35,883 bases of DNA from XYD12-FULL-36-8 sp041739035 (GCA_041739035.1 JBGSOQ010000178.1:1-35883), one strand, 5' to 3'; numbered from the stretch's first letter, positions 26,678 to 35,111 are shown. Notes: generated by a model not told the origin, from the letters alone. Numbers and translations: made by a program.

Positions 26678-28453
26678 CTAATCATCTTTCCACAATTCTT
26701 TTACTTTGAAGGCAGCTGATTTTGGTGAGCGATCGCGAGTAAAAATTCCTTTTAAATTATTTACAACTCGGCGGAAGTGCTGGGGGGTTTTAAAATCTGC
26801 AAAGTTCCAAATGTGCTCACCAATAACGTAATCTTTAGAGCGCAATAATTTTATGTACGCGGCTATAATTTTCGATTGGTATTCCTCCGTAAACATTTGA
26901 TCTGAGGTTGAGTGAAATCCGGGCATTGTATCGACTCCAAATTCAGTCATCATGATTGGGCGGTTATACTTTTGATAAATCTCTTCAATCTCATCGTTCA
27001 ATCGAACGAGTGCTTCGTTAATTCTTCCAGGAATCTCGTACCAGCCATAATATCTGTTTATTGTTATAAAATCAGACATTTTTAATACTGGATCATCAAT
27101 TCCTGCCCTCTGACAGTTAGGCACAGTAACAGGACGTGATTGATCGAGAGATCGAGCATAATCGAAGATTTCCTTCCAATATCTTTCACCACTGCCATCA
27201 TAGTAAGAGGCGACTCCAACTAAATTTGGTTCATTACCTAAAGCCCATGCAACCACGCAAGCATGATTTTTATCCCTTTGAATTAGTCTGTTTAAATACT
27301 CTTTGTGATTTTCTATTGTTTTTTGATTGGTTCGTCTTGTATCAATACTAACGGCTGGAACTTCATCAATTATCAAGAATCCTTCTTTATCTGCCATGTC
27401 CAAAAATTCTTCTGCGTAGGGATAGTGAGAAGTTCTGAAAGAATTAGCGTTTATCCATTTCATCAAAGAAAAATCTTTTACTAAGTATTGATAATTAAAA
27501 CCCTTTCCAAAAATTGGATAGTCCTCATGTTTACCAAAACCCTTCATATATATTGGTTTGTTATTTAGAAGGAATTGTTTGGGGGTAAGTTTAATTTCAC
27601 GAACACCAAATTCAAGTTCGTATTCGTCAACAATTTTACCACTACTAAACAATTGGATCTGAAGTGAGTACAAGTTTGGTTTTCTTATTGCCCAGAATTC
27701 GCAATTCTTGATTTCAACTTCATCAGAGATTTCAAAATCAGATAATTTCATTTTTTTTTCGAAACTATAAGATTCCTTTTCTATTCTATAATTCAGTTCA
27801 GTATTCTCATGTTTTGAAACCGTAAACGATATTTTCACTTTTCCAGTTTTCTCATCAAGAATAGATGTTCTAACATATACATCTTCAATAAAGCTGCTTG
27901 GGATTGAGTAGAGCAGAACCTGCCTGTGTATTCCACCGGATGGACAAAAATCCATTCGAGCAGCAGGATAAGTTTCTTCTCTCAGTCTGTTTTCTTCCTC
28001 ATAATATTCGGAAAATATTCCTTGCGGAATTGTATCATCGTTTAATTGATTATTTACACTGAGAATTATTTTATTCTTTTCACCAATTTTACAAACATCT
28101 GTTACCTCAAACTCAAATGGCAGATAACCGATATGGTTTTCCCCAAGCTCTACGCCGTTCAACCAGACATGAGAATGAAAATCTACTGAATTAAATCGAA
28201 TGAAAACTTTTTTATTTTTATAATTGGAAGGAACGAAAAACTCTTTCGAGTACCAAGCAGTGCCCACAAAATGCATAAGAGAAAGCTCTTCAAGCTGCTC
28301 GTGCCAACTGCCCGGAACAGATATATAGCTGTCTTTCTCAAAGCCATCTTTCCAATTATTTGAAGAACCTACATTATTTTTATCGACCTTGAATTCCCAC
28401 AATCCCGACAGATCGCAGACATCCCTATAATTGTTCAGAAGTGGACGCAACAT
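26678..28453 (-). CDS. uidA: Cytoplasmic beta-glucuronidase (GH2, UidA-like)
   Basis: The 591-aa protein has no signal peptide and shows the three-part GH2 layout: jelly roll (10-185), Ig-like domain (188-285) and TIM barrel (290-591). The acid/base is E408 (WALGNEPN) and the nucleophile E504 (MTEFGVD). N566 and K568 in VVNNLKGIFTRDRSPK form the NxK motif that binds the glucuronate carboxylate; the numbers coincide with those of E. coli UidA. The NRYYGWY segment (466-472) is also typical of glucuronidases. It therefore should cleave beta-glucuronides after import. It is 32 bp upstream of the symporter gene and 31 bp downstream of the regulator. A galacturonidase activity, known for close relatives, is the main alternative. 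Confidence 0.85.
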   Translation of the reverse strand: MLRPLLNNYRDVCDLSGLWEFKVDKNNVGSSNNWKDGFEKDSYISVPGSWHEQLEELSLMHFVGTAWYSKEFFVPSNYKNKKVFIRFNSVDFHSHVWLNGVELGENHIGYLPFEFEVTDVCKIGEKNKIILSVNNQLNDDTIPQGIFSEYYEEENRLREETYPAARMDFCPSGGIHRQVLLYSIPSSFIEDVYVRTSILDEKTGKVKISFTVSKHENTELNYRIEKESYSFEKKMKLSDFEISDEVEIKNCEFWAIRKPNLYSLQIQLFSSGKIVDEYELEFGVREIKLTPKQFLLNNKPIYMKGFGKHEDYPIFGKGFNYQYLVKDFSLMKWINANSFRTSHYPYAEEFLDMADKEGFLIIDEVPAVSIDTRRTNQKTIENHKEYLNRLIQRDKNHACVVAWALGNEPNLVGVASYYDGSGERYWKEIFDYARSLDQSRPVTVPNCQRAGIDDPVLKMSDFITINRYYGWYEIPGRINEALVRLNDEIEEIYQKYNRPIMMTEFGVDTMPGFHSTSDQMFTEEYQSKIIAAYIKLLRSKDYVIGEHIWNFADFKTPQHFRRVVNNLKGIFTRDRSPKSAAFKVKELWKDD

Positions 28454-28484
28454 ATTTGTTAGTTAATCGAAATTCTTTTAAAAA

Positions 28485-29603
28485 TTAAATTAGTTTTCGT
28501 AAAAGTGTTTTTTTAATTGCTGTGGATTCCCTTATTACAAGCTCCGGTTTGAAGATATGACGATTCGGCTGTTCAATTTTATGAATGCGCTGGATAAGTG
28601 CAACTGCCGCCTTCTTCCCAATCTCTTCAACGGGCTGACTAATTGTAGTAAGGGGAACTGTAGCCATTCTTGCTGAATCGATATTGTTGTAACCCACAAT
28701 TGCTACATCATCTGGAACTTTCATTCCCTTCTCCGTAACTGCCTTAAGAAATCCTAATGCGGCTGAATCTGTATAAATAAATAACGCTTCCGGTCTATCT
28801 TTGAGCTTTACAAAGTGCTTTCCTATTTTATAGCCCGATTCATACCTCATCGGTTCGTCTTCAAGATAATAAACATAATTAGAATGTACTTCTACACCTC
28901 CCTCATCTAATGCTCGCCAAAAACCATTTTTTCGTACATCACCAAGAATATTACCTTTCCCTGCATGGATGTAACCAATTTTTTTATACCCGCATTCAAC
29001 TAAGTGTTTCCCAGCCAAATAACCGCCTAATTCATTATCTGCACCAACAAACCATATATCCGGATCGTGGATGTATGACACCGCTATGTAAGGAAATCCT
29101 TCATCGTTAATTCTACGAATTATTTTAGAAGCAGTATACTCCAAAGAAAGGGATGCGATTATTAGACCTGAAACACCAATGCTTCTAAAACGTTTTATTT
29201 GTGTTTCTTCTTTTCCTTTATTACCCGAAGAACTTGAGATTAAAAAATGATAATCGTGTTTATCGGCCTCTCGCTCAGCTGCTTCAATCACTTTTGAGAA
29301 AAATGGATGTTCCAAATTTCTCAGCACTACTCCTATACTTTTATGTTCTTGTAAATCAAACTGTCTTAGTTTGTTGGCAATGAAAGTCCCTTTACCAACG
29401 CGGCCTAAAAGTATGCCCTGACTTATTAAATTAGTCAGGGCTTTCTTAACGGTTATTAGGCTAACATTATACTCTTTAGCCATTTCGTTTTGTGAGGCTA
29501 TCTGATCACCAACTTTGTATTCACCATTTTGAATCCGGGTTTTTATATCGTTTTCAATCTGTTCGTACAAAGGCGCCGGATTACTTAAATCAATTTTTTT
29601 CAA
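28485..29603 (-). CDS. GntR/LacI-type sugar-sensing transcriptional regulator
   Basis: The 372-aa protein joins an N-terminal GntR winged helix-turn-helix (about 5-75, with PLYEQIENDIKTRI and SLITVKKALTNLISQGIL) to a periplasmic-binding-protein-like effector domain (about 80-372) of LacI type, the architecture of AraR. Such regulators repress sugar genes until a sugar or sugar phosphate binds. The start is TTG at 29603: an in-frame TAG lies two codons upstream and the first internal ATG would remove the DNA-binding domain. The gene lies inside the array between the T9SS protein and beta-glucuronidase. The palindrome in front of the receptor gene is its most likely operator, so the whole array would be under its control. 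Confidence 0.85.
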   Translation of the reverse strand: MKKIDLSNPAPLYEQIENDIKTRIQNGEYKVGDQIASQNEMAKEYNVSLITVKKALTNLISQGILLGRVGKGTFIANKLRQFDLQEHKSIGVVLRNLEHPFFSKVIEAAEREADKHDYHFLISSSSGNKGKEETQIKRFRSIGVSGLIIASLSLEYTASKIIRRINDEGFPYIAVSYIHDPDIWFVGADNELGGYLAGKHLVECGYKKIGYIHAGKGNILGDVRKNGFWRALDEGGVEVHSNYVYYLEDEPMRYESGYKIGKHFVKLKDRPEALFIYTDSAALGFLKAVTEKGMKVPDDVAIVGYNNIDSARMATVPLTTISQPVEEIGKKAAVALIQRIHKIEQPNRHIFKPELVIRESTAIKKTLLRKLI

Positions 29604-29650
29604 GTTCTTCTAATAATTATTTCACTTTACATAGTAGTTCAACTTTAAAG

Positions 29651-29669
29651 AACAGTTCAACCAACTGTT
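29651..29669 (-). terminator. Weak hairpin at the end of the T9SS-protein gene
   Basis: AACAGTT and AACTGTT (29651-29657 and 29663-29669) form 7-bp arms around a 5-nt loop. They overlap the stop codon of the secreted-protein gene and lie just before the regulator. There is no proper T-tract, so it would at best attenuate transcription or protect the upstream mRNA. Two copies of GTTGAAC (minus strand) also lie here. Confidence 0.3.
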
Positions 29670-31230
29670 ATTTCATTAGCACCATCTTCTTTGTAACAAT
29701 GAAATTGTCAGCCTGTAATTGATACAGATAAATTCCGCTTGCGAGTGACGAAGCATCAAAATCAATGGAGTAGGTGCCTACATTTAGCTTTTGATTAACT
29801 AATTCTTTAACTAATTGACCAAGCGAATTATAGACTTCAAGCTTGACATTACTTTCCGAAGGTATTGCAAACTTAATTGTGGTACTCGGATTGAATGGAT
29901 TCGGAAAATTGTTCATCAATTCAAAATTATCAGGCGAATTAGTTGAGTGATCCTCTCTTAAACCAACTATTCCAGCAGCAATCCATTGTGTTAATGCACC
30001 AAGTGGCTTATTGTTTTCACCACCTGTAAATGAAGCTGATGATTGTGAATACATTAAATCAAATTCATAACCAGTGGGATCCGGATTTTCAAATGGGGGA
30101 TAATCGCCCATTTCAATACTTGAATCCATGTATGCCGTTGTTAATGCAATTGGATTTTGCGGTCCATCAATTATTCCAACGTTTTCTGATATAATTGTTG
30201 CTCCAGTCCCCGCCTGATTAACCGCTGCCTGACTTAACGAATCAAGTAATGTAATTGGTTTTCTTCCATCGGCATCATTTGTCGTTGGATATAAAGCTGC
30301 GATTGCTGGATCCAAATATGCGTTATTATTCTGGACCGTTATTGACTGTTGAGTTATTCCTTGGTCTGTTAACAATGAACCTATCGGATTAAATTCCAAC
30401 AAATATCTGTCGGCCTCATCAGTACTGATTGTGTCCTGTCCAAAAAATGCACCATTAATTATTAGGTTATTTTTGAAAACTGCTGTGCCTACTTCGTCAA
30501 TATCTACACAATGTTGGGCAGTGTTAATAATTGTATTATGAACCCAATGTTGATAAACGCTTGCCCCGCCGGTACCGGCTCTATAAACGCGGCTGGTGAT
30601 ATTATATATGCTTGTATTCTCAACCCAAATGGTATCTTGAAGTACACTACGTGCATCTATAAATCTTCCATTATCAAGGTTGATAGTTTGTCCAATATTG
30701 CTGATAATAGAATTTTTTACATACACTTTGCACATTTTATTATCAAGCCTAATTGCTGATTGCCCATCATAATCAAGCCAGCAATCCTCTAAAGTGATTC
30801 GGCTATTGTCCGCTGATGTTCGAATTATGTTATTATCGCCAAAGGCACCAAGCGTATTTCTGCCGGTTACATATAAGTCAACTAAAGTGAGATTATTGCG
30901 AGATCGAAATGGTCTTGCTGACGTACCACCTGATACAGCTTGAGGAATCAACATCGGGCGTCTGTCTCCAGAACCAGCCGATTTTATATTTAGGGGATAG
31001 TTGTGGTCAATTACACCGCTAAGCACATATATGGCTGGTGCTGTTGATGTACCCTTTTGAAGAACATACCATGTATCTAGCGTTCTACTAGCATCGTCAT
31101 TGGTGATGGCAGCGTTAAGTGTTCCAATACCTGGCGCAACCGGAACTTCACGATATTGAGCATTAGAAATTCCGACAAACAACATCACAATTGTGATAAC
31201 AAAAAGTGATGCGGTAAAAAGGTTTTTCAT
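29668..31230 (-). CDS. T9SS-secreted beta-helix protein
   Basis: A 520-aa secreted protein. Residues 1-24 are a signal peptide. The central part (about 30-400) is a right-handed beta-helix-like repeat region (RNNLTLVDLYVTG, SRITLEDCWLD, CKVYVKNSIISNI, TIWVENTSIYNI, VYQHWVHNTIIN, VFKNNLIINGAF), the fold of pectate lyases and of surface glycan-binding proteins; no catalytic lyase residues can be named. The last 80 residues form a T9SS type A sorting domain (NNFPNPFNPSTTIKF to the end KMVLMK), so the protein is exported across the outer membrane and anchored or released. It follows the receptor gene directly and may take the place of a SusD-type glycan-binding partner. Confidence 0.82.
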   Translation of the reverse strand: MKNLFTASLFVITIVMLFVGISNAQYREVPVAPGIGTLNAAITNDDASRTLDTWYVLQKGTSTAPAIYVLSGVIDHNYPLNIKSAGSGDRRPMLIPQAVSGGTSARPFRSRNNLTLVDLYVTGRNTLGAFGDNNIIRTSADNSRITLEDCWLDYDGQSAIRLDNKMCKVYVKNSIISNIGQTINLDNGRFIDARSVLQDTIWVENTSIYNITSRVYRAGTGGASVYQHWVHNTIINTAQHCVDIDEVGTAVFKNNLIINGAFFGQDTISTDEADRYLLEFNPIGSLLTDQGITQQSITVQNNNAYLDPAIAALYPTTNDADGRKPITLLDSLSQAAVNQAGTGATIISENVGIIDGPQNPIALTTAYMDSSIEMGDYPPFENPDPTGYEFDLMYSQSSASFTGGENNKPLGALTQWIAAGIVGLREDHSTNSPDNFELMNNFPNPFNPSTTIKFAIPSESNVKLEVYNSLGQLVKELVNQKLNVGTYSIDFDASSLASGIYLYQLQADNFIVTKKMVLMK

Positions 31231-31293
31231 TATTTGTACCTCTTATGTTAGTGATGATTAAATTAATTAGTTAGTTAGTTAAGTGCTTTCTGT

Positions 31294-34200
31294 TTATAAT
31301 TTTAGTTGTATTCCAAAATCAGCTGTCCAGCCATAAAATTCTTCTCTGGTTGAATAATCTTTAAAGCCGAGAATAGCTGCTTCAGGAACATTTGATAAAT
31401 TATTGAAATTAAAAAAGATCGATAAATCATTAAAAATGTTCTGTTTGAAGGCTAGATCCCATCTTACTGTTGATTCTGTGTACCCATCAAATTCAGCTCT
31501 ACTTGCTAAAAAGTCCAGCGTTCTTCCCTGCACAAACATTGAAAGACGACCACTAAAACCTCCCTTTTCATAACCGAGCGTAAGATTGGCAAGAACATCT
31601 GCCTGACCGACTACTTTTCCCTCGCGTAACGTGTCTACAGCAGTTGAAACTACAAATGGTGGAAACGGAACTAGTTTTGTATATACTTCAAAATAGGGAT
31701 AATATGTTTGAGACCAGATTTTTGAGAAGTTTGTGTATAAAACAATTCCATCGAACGGACTTGGAAGCCCGGCTAAATTTGTTTGTATTTCAACTTCAAA
31801 CCCTTTTACAATTGATTTTTGCTTGCTGTTGATTGGTCCAACTAAAATCCAACCAAAGTAAGGATCGGAAGGATCTTCTAATTTAGGAAAACTGCGTTGA
31901 TAGTCAATATCGGTAAGCTCCTTATAGTACCCGCCCAATGTAATAAGTCCCAGCCGATTATAGAAAGAAACAAAAATATCATAGTTCCAAACTTGGGTTG
32001 GTTTTAAATTTGGGTCACCTATCGTAATCGTTCGGTCATCACCGTTTAAAATTTCTTTTGGAACAAGATTAAAATAGTCCGGACGGGAAATTGATTTTGT
32101 CACAGCTAATCTGATATCCATCCAATCAGTTACTTTGTACCTTAAATGGACCATAGGTAACCAGTCATCATAATACCTATTTCCTGCTGTATCGGTAACA
32201 CCGCTAATACTTTCCCCATCATCGTTTATAAGCGGTGATCCAAAGATAGATTTATAGTCATTCTGTGTGTGTTCATATCGTACACCACCAAGTAATTTTA
32301 ACCTGTGACCCAGATTAATATCACCCATTAAATAACCAGCATAAATTTTTTCACCGGCTGAGTAGTCATTTAAATCTGCAAGAGGATCGGTTATGTACAA
32401 TTTATCACCATCACTAAAAGTATAGTCTTTAAAAATTCTATAAAACTCTTCTATCTTATCAGGACTTAAACCAACATTGAATACATAAGCCCCATCCAAA
32501 AAATTATTTGTGGAAAAATTTGGGTCGCTAAAATCAACGAAACCTACCGCACCATTGGAAGCTACTGTATACAATTTGTAATTTTGCTTATAATAATCAG
32601 GTCGAGCTTTCATATCCAGCCCTAAGTCATTGAAATTGAAATGGGAAGTCCAGAGAGAATTATCATCATAATCTCTTTGTCTGTTTTTTAATTTTCCCCC
32701 TGTTTTAATCTTTCCAATGAAAAGATCAGAAATTTTATAATCATAACTCAGGTCGAGCTGTGCAGTTATACTTTTTTCATCAACATCCCGCTTATTGATT
32801 CTATCCCACTTAAAAGAGGTGCTGCCAATATCATTTTTTGCACCGGCAGGGATCAATTCTGGTCCTTGATCCTCAATCAAATTGCTGTTGAATGCCGCAT
32901 CTTCTCTGAATGTGGGGGCATGTTCAAAAGGAGTTAAGTTTCTTGAAGTTGAATATGAAGCTCTCCATCCAATCACAAAATCATATAGAACATGATTTCC
33001 CTGAAGGGTGTTTGTCCAAATAGTATTTTCAATTTCACTATCTCTCAAATCATACTCCACTCTTGATGTACTGACTCGATATCTTTTTCTTCTCCTTATC
33101 TCATCACGATCGGACTTATTCAAAAACGTATTGAATAAAAGATTTGACGCTAATCCAAAATCATAATCGGCTGTAAACGAAAAACCATACCTTTGCCTAT
33201 TTTCTATTCTATCCCCAAGGTTCAGGTCATCTATACCAACTATAGCTGTTTTCAGATCACTAACTTCTTGCCCTAAGAAATTGTAACTTGCAGTCAATTG
33301 ATGAGAACTTCTATTCTTATCCTCAATATTCGCATTAATTAGCAATCCTAAGCTGTTATCAAAAAACCTCTGACCATAAGATCCTGTAAGTTGATAATTT
33401 CCAAAATCCTCAGCATGATTATTATAATTTCCTAGTAATTTAAGCCGAAATTCTTGCTGATCAGGAGCTTTTCTGACAACAAAGTTCACTGTTCCACCTA
33501 TTGCATCACCATCCATATTCGGAGTAAGCGCTTTATAAACTTCAATTCCCTCGAGCATTTCTGATGATATCATACTAAGATCTACTGAGCGATCAACTGG
33601 ATCGGTTGATGGAATTCTTTCACCATTCATAGTAATAGCATTAAATTTTGGCGATAATCCTCTTACAATAACTTTTGAACCTTCACCTGCATTACGTTGA
33701 ATTGCAATTCCAGACATCCTTGAAATTGTTTCGGCAGCATTCTGATCTGGTAATTCTTGCAATTTATCCTTAGACACTACATTTATAATTGTGTTTGCTG
33801 AAAGTTGTTCATTGATAGCCCTTTGCTGCCCTTTCAACTGACCGGTAACAACAACTTCCTCTCCTTCAATTATATCAATATCCAGCTTTACTTCTAACTC
33901 AGTCACTTTTTCCGAGAAAATTTCCATCTCTATTTCTTTTGATTTGTATCCAATATAACTAGCCTTCAGTATTCTTTTACCAGCCGAAACACTGGAAATT
34001 CTGAATTCACCATCAATATTAGTTGCAGCGCCAATAACTGTTCCTTCAATTAATACATTTGCCCCAACTAATTTTTCACCAGTTAGTTTATCAACTATTC
34101 TACCTTGAACTATACCTGATTGTCCGTAAATAAGTGAATTTGAAAAAATGATTATAGATGTAATTACAAGATGAGATAATAGAGAAGATTTTAGCTTCAT
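31294..34200 (-). CDS. TonB-dependent receptor with carboxypeptidase-regulatory-like domain (Xanthomonas/Caulobacter type)
   Basis: The 968-aa protein has a signal peptide (about 1-26), a CarboxypepD_reg-like beta-sandwich (28-112), a TonB box region, a plug domain (about 135-250) and a 22-stranded-type barrel. The plug sequence (ISRMSGIAIQRNAGEG, VIVRGLSPKFNAITMNGERI, DAIGGTVNFVVR) resembles the Xanthomonas/Caulobacter TonB receptors that take up oligosaccharides without a SusD lipoprotein, rather than the SusC family. No SusD gene is found next to it. It is the first gene of the array, with a promoter and a palindrome just upstream. It should import the oligosaccharide across the outer membrane. 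Confidence 0.87.
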   Translation of the reverse strand: MKLKSSLLSHLVITSIIIFSNSLIYGQSGIVQGRIVDKLTGEKLVGANVLIEGTVIGAATNIDGEFRISSVSAGKRILKASYIGYKSKEIEMEIFSEKVTELEVKLDIDIIEGEEVVVTGQLKGQQRAINEQLSANTIINVVSKDKLQELPDQNAAETISRMSGIAIQRNAGEGSKVIVRGLSPKFNAITMNGERIPSTDPVDRSVDLSMISSEMLEGIEVYKALTPNMDGDAIGGTVNFVVRKAPDQQEFRLKLLGNYNNHAEDFGNYQLTGSYGQRFFDNSLGLLINANIEDKNRSSHQLTASYNFLGQEVSDLKTAIVGIDDLNLGDRIENRQRYGFSFTADYDFGLASNLLFNTFLNKSDRDEIRRRKRYRVSTSRVEYDLRDSEIENTIWTNTLQGNHVLYDFVIGWRASYSTSRNLTPFEHAPTFREDAAFNSNLIEDQGPELIPAGAKNDIGSTSFKWDRINKRDVDEKSITAQLDLSYDYKISDLFIGKIKTGGKLKNRQRDYDDNSLWTSHFNFNDLGLDMKARPDYYKQNYKLYTVASNGAVGFVDFSDPNFSTNNFLDGAYVFNVGLSPDKIEEFYRIFKDYTFSDGDKLYITDPLADLNDYSAGEKIYAGYLMGDINLGHRLKLLGGVRYEHTQNDYKSIFGSPLINDDGESISGVTDTAGNRYYDDWLPMVHLRYKVTDWMDIRLAVTKSISRPDYFNLVPKEILNGDDRTITIGDPNLKPTQVWNYDIFVSFYNRLGLITLGGYYKELTDIDYQRSFPKLEDPSDPYFGWILVGPINSKQKSIVKGFEVEIQTNLAGLPSPFDGIVLYTNFSKIWSQTYYPYFEVYTKLVPFPPFVVSTAVDTLREGKVVGQADVLANLTLGYEKGGFSGRLSMFVQGRTLDFLASRAEFDGYTESTVRWDLAFKQNIFNDLSIFFNFNNLSNVPEAAILGFKDYSTREEFYGWTADFGIQLKL

Positions 34201-34234
34201 ATTGTCATTTCCAATGAAAATTTAAACGAATATA

Positions 34235-34265
34235 TTAAGTTCGTATAATTGGTATACTAACTTAA
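34235..34265. promoter_or_regulatory. 31-bp palindrome, candidate operator of the array
   Basis: TTAAGTT-C-GTATA, a 5-nt centre (ATTGG), then TATAC-T-AACTTAA. Arms of 13 bases match except one central pair per arm. The dyad is centred 50 bp upstream of the receptor start and overlaps the predicted -7 element, the position expected for a repressor. The half-site AAGTTnGTATA resembles operators of sugar-sensing GntR/LacI regulators in being a long symmetrical site; the match to this regulator is inference. Confidence 0.6.
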
Positions 34266-34287
34266 AAATTATTTAATTAAAGTCAAA
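34257..34287 (-). promoter_or_regulatory. Predicted promoter of the receptor gene and array
   Basis: On the minus strand, TTTG (34284-34287) is followed after exactly 19 nt by TAAGTTAG (34257-34264), one mismatch from TAnnTTTG. Spacing and sequence fit the Bacteroidetes housekeeping promoter. Transcription would begin near 34250, inside the palindrome. Confidence 0.5.
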
Positions 34288-34613
34288 TGAAAAATATTTT
34301 TAATAGCAGGGGTTTATGTTTGTTGTGTTATGGCAAATAATTTGGATGGAAAAGCAATAGCAAAAAATATGATGGAGAGTTTTTGGAGACCCCCCAGTTA
34401 AAATATTACGATTTGGGATAATTGATGAATATTTTTTTATCTTTGTTATTTTAGACTAACGTAATCACTAGCCGTTCAAATTTTACTATGTCAAAAACTA
34501 TGTCAGTACAATAGTTAAATTCCAATGACTTTGTTAGACCTGAAATATATGATCATCGGTACTTCTTCAAAGAAGCCAAAAAGTCTTGAATTTAGCTTAG
34601 AAAAAGTATTTAT

Positions 34614-34644
34614 TTTGATTGTTAAGGCGTGGTCATTATATTTG
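34614..34644 (+). promoter_or_regulatory. Predicted promoter of the intact tRNA-Val
   Basis: TTTG (34614-34617), exactly 19 nt, then TATATTTG (34637-34644), a full match to the TTTG-N19-TAnnTTTG pattern, 18 nt before the tRNA. It lies inside the island, so the element appears to provide the tRNA with a promoter. Confidence 0.6.
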
Positions 34645-34660
34645 AAATGTAAATTATTTA

Positions 34661-34702
34661 CTGGGGGCTTAGCTCAGTTGGTTTAGAGCATCTGCCTTAC
34701 AA
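34661..34702 (+). repeat. 42-bp direct repeat, right copy (att-like)
   Basis: Identical to 100-141. It forms the 5' half of the complete tRNA-Val gene and ends with the anticodon loop, marking the right boundary of the island. Confidence 0.9.
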
Positions 34703-34737
34703 GCAGAGGGTCGGAGGTTCGACTCCTTCAGCCCCCA
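34663..34737 (+). tRNA. tRNA-Val(TAC)
   Basis: The complete 75-nt gene has acceptor strands GGGGGCT and AGCCCCC, a D-arm, an anticodon stem TCTGC/GCAGA with loop CTTACAA, a T-arm with TTCGACT and discriminator A. Anticodon TAC reads valine codons. Its 5' half is shared with the left remnant; its 3' half is unique in the window. CCA is not fully encoded (CACA follows). Confidence 0.95.
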
Positions 34738-34745
34738 CATGGGAT

Positions 34746-34778
34746 AAGGTCGAAGAAAGTCTTCGACCTTTGTTGTTT
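34746..34778 (+). terminator. Rho-independent terminator after tRNA-Val
   Basis: AAGGTCGAAGA, loop AAG, TCTTCGACCTT give a perfect 11-bp stem followed by TGTTGTTT. It lies 9 bases downstream of the tRNA and should end its transcript. Confidence 0.8.
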
Positions 34779-34841
34779 GAAGTAGCTTTAATTAAATGCC
34801 CTTTTGCCATTAATATTGTCCTCAATTACTTTTGAAGTTCT

Positions 34842-35111
34842 ATGCGACCAATTTATTTAATCAAAAATCAAGGTTCATTTCAACGAAAGGTTATGCTCGA
34901 TATGGCATGGCTTTCATCACATAAACAAATCCGCCTTCCAAAGCGTTATCTTGAAGATGGGATTTACTTACCGCACAAATCAAAGGATAAGTTTGAAATT
35001 GAGAAATATTTTTTAACGAAAGATAAAATTGTAAAGGAAGATACTGATCATTTTTTCTTCAAATTTCCATTCAAACCCGAAGAAGTGGAAAATGCAATTC
35101 AGTCTGATTGA
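34842..35111 (+). CDS. Small protein of unknown function
   Basis: An 89-aa frame from ATG at 34842, without a clear ribosome site. The product is rich in Lys and aromatic residues (WLSSHKQIRLPKRYLEDG, DHFFFKFPFKPEEVE) and has no signal or membrane segment. I do not recognise it. It lies outside the island, downstream of the tRNA terminator, and converges with the next gene, overlapping its end by 13 bases. It is plausible because its composition is protein-like and it is the only sizeable frame in this interval. Confidence 0.5.
   Translation: MRPIYLIKNQGSFQRKVMLDMAWLSSHKQIRLPKRYLEDGIYLPHKSKDKFEIEKYFLTKDKIVKEDTDHFFFKFPFKPEEVENAIQSD

Larger units (their letters stand above)
34201..34660. other. 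Intergenic region between the receptor gene and intact tRNA-Val
   Basis: These 460 bases hold the receptor promoter and palindrome on one side and the tRNA promoter on the other. Between about 34300 and 34600 I find no open frame of note; there are only short repeats such as ACTATGTCA twice near 34480-34510 and a small CTTCTT/AAGAAG dyad near 34565. Confidence 0.6.
142..34702. mobile_element. Putative tRNA-Val-integrated genomic island carrying a carbohydrate-utilisation locus
   Basis: The segment is bounded by the 42-bp direct repeats that split and duplicate the 5' half of tRNA-Val(TAC). Recombination between the repeats would release about 34.5 kb and restore an intact tRNA-Val behind its original upstream region. 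The element end supplies a new 5' half plus promoter, so the tRNA stays functional at the right junction. A broken serine recombinase gene abuts the left repeat. No intact integrase, conjugation, phage or replication gene is visible, so the island is probably no longer self-mobile. The boundaries are seen in the sequence; the mobility history is inference. Confidence 0.65.

Noticed and set aside
31266..31284. Tandem TTAG repeats between the receptor and T9SS genes
   Set aside because: Only about three or four units; too short to claim phase variation or a functional repeat.
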